Below, piece by piece: positions 57,278 to 64,000 of a stretch of 64,000 nucleotides of DNA. The stretch spans positions 78,227,106 to 78,291,105 of the forward strand of contig NW_023601104.1 of NCBI RefSeq assembly GCF_014898055.3, read 5' to 3'. Position numbers and translations under genes: made by a program. The notes under the pieces were generated by a model that was not told where the DNA came from, searched no databases, and was given only the letters and a program-made list of their open reading frames with translations. The stretch is from Talpa occidentalis. Its lineage: Eukaryota; Chordata; Mammalia; Eulipotyphla; Talpidae. Position 1 is the stretch's first letter. The number at the start of each line of letters is the position of its first letter.

Positions 57278-57405
57278 CTGTATCTCCTGGATGCTCTCCT
57301 CCTCTCTGGCATCCACCTTCTTCTCCACCCCCTCCCCTCGGAGCAAGGCTTCAAGGGTAGTGCTTTCTGAGGTGAATCCATCCTTCTTCAGGGGCAGTTC
57401 CACTT
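57278..57405 (-). CDS. DPF3: DPF3 coding exon (probably exon 4), linker after the N-terminal domain
   Basis: The 128-nt exon completes a codon with its first two bases and then encodes 42 residues, from VELPLKKDGF to EEESIQEIQ. This is the linker between the N-terminal Requiem/DPF domain, whose exons lie beyond the right edge, and the zinc-finger region. It is rich in Glu and Lys and has no catalytic motif. The acceptor is a good one, TGTTTTTGTTTTCCAG before AAGTGG. The donor CAG/GTATTT is the least consensus-like of the five donors. The exon ends in phase 0 at Gln and joins exactly to RVLEND of the next exon. The identity rests on the peptide and on the phase match at both ends. Confidence 0.95.
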
Positions 57406-57689
57406 CTGGAAAACAAAAACAGAAAGTCAGGTCACTCAAAGCAAGAGGAACAGGAGAGACGAGAAGGATAACCCTGGAAGGGATGTGGGAACCAAGCACC
57501 TGGGTCTGACTCAGATGGGCTGCGCTCTTTCCTCTGGGCAGAACAGGAACACGGTAGATGGGTGCAGCTCCCCCATCTCCAATTCACAATTCCAGACGTG
57601 GAGTCCAACCCTGCCTGCATCCTTGGAGGCAAATGAGGCAGGGCAGAGAGGGCACAAGGTGCACAAGGTGTGAGAGGGGCTCAGTCTCA

Positions 57690-57775
57690 GTCCCTGCTTC
57701 AGCCACTCAGACCCTGGGCAAGACCTCTGAGGATCGCAGAACTCTTTTCCACAGTGAAGATAACAATGGCCAGAT
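57690..57775 (+). repeat. MIR-like fragment
   Basis: CCACTCAGACCCTGGGCAAG and TTTTCCACAGTGAAGATAAC match MIR loosely. Confidence 0.6.
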
Positions 57776-59319
57776 GTTTTGTCAGGCACAAATGTGTTCC
57801 TTTACATTATATATCTTTGAAAAGTCTAAAGCAATACACCAAGGCCTCAAGTATTATTATTATTCTCTCCCTCCATCACAGTTTTTGTCTGGCAACTCCA
57901 TGATCCCCACCCCCCACCCCACTTTGGTCACACTGGGAGTCCAGCAACAGGGAAGCAAAGGTTTCTATAGCCAAGGAAAGAGAGAGCACAGGTGCCAAAC
58001 AGGCCCCTGGACAACAGTTGGGAGTTGCAAAAGCTGTACGCTGTGTCATTTTTTCTGAAGGCATCGAAGTTTGATCAGCTACCTGGGACTGGAGGCTGTG
58101 GGGCCATCTGAGCAATGGCCATCCTGCCCACAAGAAACCTGTCTCCATAAACACCCCAAACCTCTTTCTCCAGAAACACCCCAAATTCCTAACCCAAAGG
58201 AGATTTGTTTCTTACTCTGAACTCACGAGAACCAAAGCGAAAAGACAAAAGATCCTAGTCTCTTTCTCCTTCCATCTATGGCCACCCAGTGTGCTCCCAA
58301 TGGCTTCCAATGGTCAACCCCAACCAGACACCAGAAGGCAAGGATCCCAGTTGATGACCCAACACACCAAGGTCAGCTTTGAGGGCACAGGGCAGTGGGA
58401 AGGACAGAGAGTAGATCTGGGGGAGGAAATGGAACTAACCAGCACCAGCAAGCCCTACTCCCCTGGTTCTAGTTTGACTTAAATGGAAATTCCTTCCTTC
58501 TCATTCACCCATCATTCCAATCCACAAGGAAAGGCTGCCTGCCATCCACACTCAAGAAACATACATCCCAGTGACAGGCCCAGGAAAAGTCCCTTGACTG
58601 TGGAGAATTACAGATAAGGTCTTTGGGATTTTTTTTTTTTAACCAAAAAATGGTAAGCAAAGGATGCACCTCCATCAAGAAGCACTGCCACCAAATCATC
58701 CATGTCTGAAACTCATCTGCCAGCTACTGTTTCAAGGAGTATTTACTGAGAACCTGCAACGTCACAGCCACTGTGCTTGGAGCACCCACAAGGGGTGAAT
58801 CAAACAAAGACTCCCAGTGACACCTCGAAGCCCAGCAATTCCACGCCTGACTCCAAGCCAATAACAGCCTTTAGCTTTGGGTGGGTTACAATCTAAAGAG
58901 ACAGACATTAAATGCTAAATGGCAAAATAGATATGTAATTACAAACTGTCATAAGTATTCTGGGAAAAAAAAACACCAGATCTACTCCGATCTACTTAGA
59001 TCAAAGGGTCAGGGTAGGCTGTAAGATGAAGTTCCATTTGAATGTCAGAAAAATAGTCAACTCTCTACTTTTGTGAGTTCAGAGCGCACAACTCCAGAGC
59101 CTTCTCCAATGACAGATTACTCTTCCTCCCAAGTCAGAAAAGGTTTCCAAATGTCTAATCCAAAACAAAGCATGCTGCCTTATGTCCTGTCCTCAGTCAA
59201 GAGAACAGCTGGTCACCATCTCTCAAACTTATTGTGTGTGTGAGTGTATTTGAAGTTCATTTCTTAGTACCCCCTTAGCTTTCTCAACACCAAATAAATC
59301 CTATTGCCAGAATTGCACA

Positions 59320-59450
59320 GCATTTTCAAGTTGAATAAGGCCTTAGAGATAATCTGCTTTAATCATTTCATCTTATAAATGAGTCACCTGAAGCTCAGAG
59401 AAGTTAAGTAACTTCACAGAAAGCCACACAGCAAGACTAAAATAGAATGC
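59320..59450 (-). repeat. MIR-like or related fragment
   Basis: CTCAGAGAAGTTAAGTAACT and CACAGAAAGCCACACAGCAA are reverse MIR-type motifs. Confidence 0.6.
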
Positions 59451-60253
59451 AGCCAAACGATCACTCCAAGATGCCATTAGGATCACAAGAGCCTGTTGTA
59501 TTCATATTCATACTGACAGGCCCAGGCTGAGCCCCCGAAGGTCACTGTGTGTTTGTGTTCACATAGAGAGCTTGGCACACAGTGAACATGCTGTTATTGT
59601 TGCAAGGCTGTTATTGCTATGTGTCAGATGCCTACTGTCACCCAAAAGGTGAGCAGTCATTCCACGAGGACACTGCAGCTTACGGAGGCTTAGAGCTTGC
59701 TTATTATCATAGAACTGGTGGGGCAAAGTCCAACCTTGACCCCAATTGCCTCCAGAACCCATTCGCTTAATCTCTAGGCTGTGGGAATCTACTTTGCCTC
59801 TCTTTTTTTTTCCTTCCTTAAAAAGTCTTTTTCCAAGTCTTTGTGCACCTGCCTGCATTCTTAGATTTTCCATATATTAAAATAAAATGTTGATTTTTGC
59901 TGAGGCTGAGGTCAGATTGGGGTCACAGTTCAGGGCTCTGCTGTATATGAGTATCCCCGTAGGCTGTCCAGCCTTCCACAACAGTGTGGACTCCACAGAG
60001 AATTTTCCACCCATGGTGAACTTCCTCCTCCTGCTTCTTTTTTCTCCATTTCTGACTTCTTCCTCTCCTGCTAAATACTCCTCTGTCCTGCTTTCCCATA
60101 ATTCAATCTACTCTATTAATCCACTCAGTCTATTCTTTTGGTCCTCTGGTTCTTTACTAGATGAGCACAGTTGAGGAATGGAAAGAAAGTAAAACCAAAA
60201 ACACAACAGTGAAATGGGTTCTCCTATATGCAAAGGTCAAGAAAGGACCTCCA

Positions 60254-60570
60254 GGGCCTCCCCGGTGGCGCAGCGGTTGAGCGCTGGGTTGTGAAGCTGC
60301 CCGCGGCCTCTGCGGCACATGTTCGATCCCCAGCTGCTCCCCGGCCACCGGAGGAGGGTCCCACATGGCGCGACAGACCTCTCCTGCCGCCCGCTGCTCC
60401 CCTCAGCAGTGTACTTCGGTCCTTCTGCCTGCTCTGCTCCCTGCTCTGGCTCTGGTGGGTTCTCTCACCCTCCCGTGCTTCTGACTGTACCCAGTGCATG
60501 TATAAACAAAACAAACAAACAAACAAATAAATAAATAAAACATGCTTCAATAAAAAAAAAAAAAAAAAAA
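60254..60570 (+). mobile_element. young tRNA-related SINE, copy 3
   Basis: Same family as the copies at 36800 and 37958, starting GGGCCTCCCCGGTGGCGCAG. A-box-like TGGCGCAGCGG at 60266-60276; the B-box reads TGTTCGATCC at 60320-60329. The tail is ACAAACAAACAAACAAATAA followed by a long A run. A perfect 15-bp target-site duplication, AAGAAAGGACCTCCA, lies at 60239-60253 and 60571-60585. It is in antisense to DPF3. Confidence 0.93.
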
Positions 60571-60594
60571 AAGAAAGGACCTCCAACAGGGCCT

Positions 60595-60665
60595 AATCCC
60601 TTCATGAGGAAAGTGGAACACAGAAAGATATAGAGACTTCCCCAGGGTCACAGATAAATTTAGTG
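60595..60665 (-). repeat. MIR-like fragment
   Basis: ATGAGGAAAGTGGAACACAG and CCCCAGGGTCACAG are reverse MIR motifs. The SINE inserted next to it. Confidence 0.6.
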
Positions 60666-60764
60666 GCATCATTTTTGCCATTACCAAAATATTTGTTGAC
60701 TCATATAAGCCTTATTTTTTTAGATAGTCCTGGAATCAAACACTCCCCTTGCCATGTTAAGGGA

Positions 60765-60915
60765 CCAAAGATTGGCTACTTAAACCTCTCTATGACTCCA
60801 TCTCCTAAATTCTGTTAAATAGGGATGATCACACTATTTCACAGGGTTGGTATAAGAATTGAACAAGGTAATAAATACACTGCATTAAAAAACTTTGAAA
60901 GGTTCCACAAAAATA
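60765..60915 (+). repeat. MIR-like fragment
   Basis: CTTAAACCTCTCTATGACTC, TTAAATAGGGATGATCACAC and TTTCACAGGGTTGGTATAAG follow the MIR 3' half. Confidence 0.75.
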
Positions 60916-61076
60916 CTAGTGTGGAAAACAAGGCTTACCTATTTTTTTTTTCCTATTCGAAACGTAGATTCAAAATTAGATCATATATATAAAGAGTATG
61001 GGATATTGTAAATGCCCTGTAAATGTTACTTGTGATTACCATCAGCTTTTAAATCATTCTATTTTTAATGGTACAA

Positions 61077-61403
61077 TAGCACTGCCCAGTAGAAATAGAA
61101 TGCAAGCCACTGGTAGAATTTTAAACTTTCTAAGCACATTTTTAAAAAGCAACAGGTATAATTAATTTTAATAATGAATTGTATCCAACCCAAGAGTCCC
61201 AAAGCATTATCATTTCAACATGTAATCAATTTTTTTTTAATAATGTGATGTTTTACATTCTTTCATTCACATTGTCTTTATAAAAAAAAAAAATACCATG
61301 CTGGTGTGCATTTTATACTTCCAGCCCATGTCAACTCAAAACAGCCACACTTCAAGCATTTCACAGTCACATGTGCCAGTGGCTATTGCATTGGACAGGG
61401 TAG
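61077..61403 (+). mobile_element. hAT-type non-autonomous element, near complete
   Basis: The left end AGCACTGCCCAGTAGAAATA and the right end TGCATTGGACAGGG face each other as diverged terminal inverted repeats. The body shares ATGCAAGCCACTGG, CAACAGGTATAATTAATTTT and ATCATTTCAACATGTAATCA with the copy at 48611. No transposase frame. Confidence 0.8.
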
Positions 61404-61699
61404 GTTTACAGCATTAAAAGTAATGTTTACCATGATCTCGTGGCAGAAAACAGAAGGACATTAAATATGGTTCTTAACGTCATCTACTTGAGAGCTGGCC
61501 AAGTGCCATTCCAGGGTGGCATTCTAGCTGACCCTGGTTTCCAAGCACTATGGGTAAGGTTTGCAAGGTCAGGGTGAACGGGTCATAGAGTGCCCTCCCT
61601 CCTCCCCACCAGAGGGTACATTCTCTGACTCCTGACCACAGGAAGTCCAGAAGAAAAGGGGGAAAATAGGTAATTGGTCCAAAGCTCTTGCACAATGCA

Positions 61700-64000
61700 T
61701 GTCCTAGACACGCTCCCTAGTCAGCCCTTAGGGATTTCATTGATTCTGTTTTATTCTAATACATCTCATCTAGATAGAGGATTTAGTGAGTCTTTAAAAG
61801 CAGACTCATTTTGAACCTCACACAAATTTGGGGATCACACAACCCGACAAGAGCCATCAAACATTTAACATTAAAAGAAAATGGTCCAAAACACACACAT
61901 AATTCATCTTTAAATTAGCCTGATTTTATACACATGGATATAAAGCCCACGGATCGTTACTCTCTGCAGAGCGGCAGCAGCTGTCACCCAAGCCAGCCGC
62001 CTCCCTGGGCCCCCGCAAGCAGCTCTGCCTCCACTTCTAATTGGGAACAGAGATACTCCTTGGGTGACTTCCAGCACGATCCATCACACCAGAGACAGCT
62101 TCTGTGCAAACCGAAGCAAATCGGTTTCCAAATAAGAAAAAACCTCTTAGACAAACAAGGATTGAAGCACAGAAAGTCTTTAAAAAAAAAAAAAAGGCAC
62201 AAATAAAAACAAAGCAAAAAAAAAAAAAAATAGCCAGTGAAGAGCACGGATTTCTCTCCAGGGCTATGGATAAGGCAGTCATCCTCTCAGGGTAGATCAA
62301 AGCCACAGACTTTTGACACAGGTGCCCCAAGCCTGCCACCCAACACACCAAAAGCAAAGCTTCCACTGGGTTGTAGGTGCCACTGAGCTCATTAACAGGA
62401 TGCAGGCGAGATGAGCCCAAAAGTGCAACATGGGAGCACAGTGAGTAATTAAATCCCAGGTCATTTAAAAATGCAAACGCCTGGATGGCACAGGCTCACA
62501 GAGTCTCTGACTCCTCGTGTGTTTTTTGGCTCAGGATGGAAGACTGGGAACCTGCAAGTCATACATGGATTATAATAAAATATGCCATATAAAAAACAGA
62601 TTAAGACAGTTCTTCTTTGGGGAAATATACAAAGAGAGGGGCTGTCTGTTAGCTGTCGAGTTTGCAAAAGATACCATCTTTCGGGAGGCTGTGCTCTGCC
62701 AACAGACAGACTGCCCCCAGGGAAATTGTGGTGAAACACCCGACAAGGCACATCCATCCGTCCATCCATCACGGGCTCTCTCTGACTCAGGGGCCTGGAG
62801 ATAGAGTTATGGTGCAAAAGGGAGGGAGAAACCCCGCAGACAATGGCAGACAATTTTCCTGCTGTACCGTGAGGGCTCGGATTTTTTTCAACCTGCCTCT
62901 AGTTTTTCTTTAAACATACAAATGTGCAGTTTTCTCTTCTGGGTGCTTATTATTTTGAAGAGTTAAGCTCATCATATTTTCTTGGATTTATACAACAACT
63001 TACACCAAGGGGTAAGTTGCTCAAGAACCATCATTTCATTGATTCCCATCAGACTCTCAGATTCATGGGGAGGGAGAAAGGAGGGCACTGTTCTCTCTTA
63101 CCCGACAGGGGGAGAGATTGGGGGAGGCCAATGTCCTGATTTCTTGAGATGGTAGCAGACCCAAGAATCCATCCGCCTATTCCTCAGGGGTGCCATTTTC
63201 CTGGCGGCATCTGACTCCCTGTTTTGTGATTCATAAAGCTGAAAATACACGATGTTTCCATTGAGGACCCATCGCGGAGGCTGCACCCCACAAGTCTCTG
63301 TTCCCGCTGGTTGTAGAACTCCACAGACCCCTAGGATAGTGAACAACAGAAGGATGGATCATCCTCCCCACACTGCCCCCCGCCCCCAGGCCTCTGGTTC
63401 CCAGTTTCCACTGTGCCCAGCCACTCACCCCTAAGCCGATGCCCAAGAATGGGCCCCTAAAATCAGCAGCCATAGAATGGGGCCTCAGATAAGCACTCTC
63501 CCACCCCTGGTACACAGAAAAACCCCCACGCTGTCAAAGGAAGCACACTGTTGGGCTGGCCACGACACCACGTCACGCCCTTTAGCAGGAAGGTGAGGGC
63601 GTGAAGGACAGTGGGGATGGACTGAGAGGTGAAATAGTGCCGGGGCACCCAAGTAAGTGGGAAGTACTAGAGGCCTGTCAGGGGTGAAATCTCAGCCTGA
63701 ACCACACACTAGGCCTTTGCTCCCCTCACCTGTAAAAGTGGGAGAAGCAAACTCACTTCCCAATGTTATGGGGCCAGACGATTTCACAAAGACAGCGCCT
63801 GCCTGCAGGGGATGCTCAGCCAGGTGAGAGCCCTCCTTTCACCCTCCTCAAGTCCCCTTTCCTTGTACTTTTCTCAAGAAAAAGTCCTCACTTCCTGACA
63901 ATCCCAGATTATCAAAAGCAGCGAGGTGAGCGGCCCCTGGCCCTAAGCACAGGCCAGGCAGAGTATAGAGCAAAGAGGCAGAGTATAGAGCAGTGAGCGG
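61700..64000. other. repeat-poor intronic stretch, candidate regulatory DNA
   Basis: Apart from A runs at about 62180-62231 I see no repeat. Words such as TCTAATTGGGAACAGAG near 62035, TAATTAAATCCC near 62447 and TTATAATAAAATATG near 62570 resemble homeodomain or MEF2 sites, but single motifs prove nothing. No exon is seen. Confidence 0.3.

Larger units (their letters stand above)
4352..57405 (-). other. DPF3: DPF3 gene body, exons probably 4 to 9 of the DPF3a transcript
   Basis: This is the part of DPF3 (BAF45C) inside the window. DPF3 is a nuclear accessory subunit of the BAF chromatin-remodelling complex, linked in the literature to heart and skeletal muscle gene programmes. Six minus-strand coding segments of 128, 96, 79, 138, 129 and 200 nt join without frame breaks into the C-terminal 256 residues of DPF3a. 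Entry/exit phases are 1/0, 0/0, 0/1, 1/1, 1/1 and 1/stop. All five donors begin GT and all six acceptors end AG. The order is acidic and basic linker, C2H2 finger, half PHD finger, DPF3a tail. Peptides such as [20 protein letters not shown] and CGKRYKNRPGLSYHYAHTH separate DPF3 from the paralogues DPF1 and DPF2. Exon numbers assume the human structure. The start codon, upstream exons and DPF3b 3' exons are not in the window. Confidence 0.96.
57406..64000 (-). other. DPF3: DPF3 intron upstream of exon at 57405, partial (at least 6,595 bp)
   Basis: Acceptor TTTTCCAG at 57406-57413; the donor lies beyond the window. It holds MIR fragments, one complete hAT-type element, the third young SINE and a repeat-free stretch from about 61700 to 64000. 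I saw no trace of the preceding DPF3 exon. Confidence 0.75.

Noticed and set aside
62180..62231. A runs as possible retrocopy tails
   Set aside because: No upstream poly(A) signal at proper spacing and no flanking duplication was found.
57406..64000. Preceding DPF3 exon encoding the end of the N-terminal domain
   Set aside because: No matching peptide or donor was seen; presumably right of the window.
1..64000. CRISPR array, phage, operon or other microbial system
   Set aside because: The sequence has spliced vertebrate exons and mammalian interspersed repeats; no regular spacer array or compact gene layout exists.

Overview
The window is mammalian genomic DNA covering the middle and 3' part of one protein-coding gene, read on the minus strand: DPF3 (BAF45C), a subunit of the BAF (SWI/SNF) chromatin-remodelling complex. 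The exon peptides are recognisable one after another. Six coding exons at 57278-57405, 51115-51210, 43030-43108, 22548-22685, 7395-7523 and 4352-4551 have canonical AG and GT borders and consistent reading phases. The last is the alternative terminal exon that makes the short isoform DPF3a, in which the first PHD finger is cut in half. The exons upstream of 57405 (start codon, N-terminal domain) and the exons specific to isoform DPF3b (rest of the double PHD finger) were not found and should lie outside the window.

Layout by coordinate, which is reverse to transcription: 1-4351 is the DPF3a 3' UTR and flank, also an intron for DPF3b. 4352-4551 is the DPF3a terminal exon. 7395-7523 encodes the first half of PHD1. 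22548-22685 and 43030-43108 together encode the C2H2 finger. 51115-51210 encodes an acidic stretch and a basic nuclear-localisation-like stretch. 57278-57405 is the most upstream exon here. Introns of about 2.8, 15.0, 20.3, 8.0 and 6.1 kb separate them, and at least 6.6 kb of the preceding intron runs to the right edge.

Intronic DNA is typical of a placental mammal: many old MIR and L2 fragments, MER5A-like and other hAT-type fossils, one Tigger-like element, two L1 pieces and several microsatellites. The lineage marker is a young tRNA-related SINE of about 300 bp, present three times in plus orientation (36800, 37958, 60254) with target-site duplications and A-tails. It is not Alu, rodent B1/B2, a ruminant, camelid or cetacean SINE, carnivore SINEC, horse ERE or vesper-bat VES, as far as I can recall those sequences. 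A non-carnivoran laurasiatherian such as a pangolin is a guess only.

I found no operon, CRISPR array, phage, toxin system or second protein-coding gene. The observations most worth a second look are: the weak acceptor that controls DPF3a, the young SINE family, a 95-bp poly(A)-tailed retrocopy flanked by 17-bp duplications at 56453-56581, two abutting perfect hairpins at 1083-1129, and a G-quadruplex motif beside the exon 6 donor. Repeat names come from memory of consensus sequences and their borders are approximate. Exon borders were read base by base.
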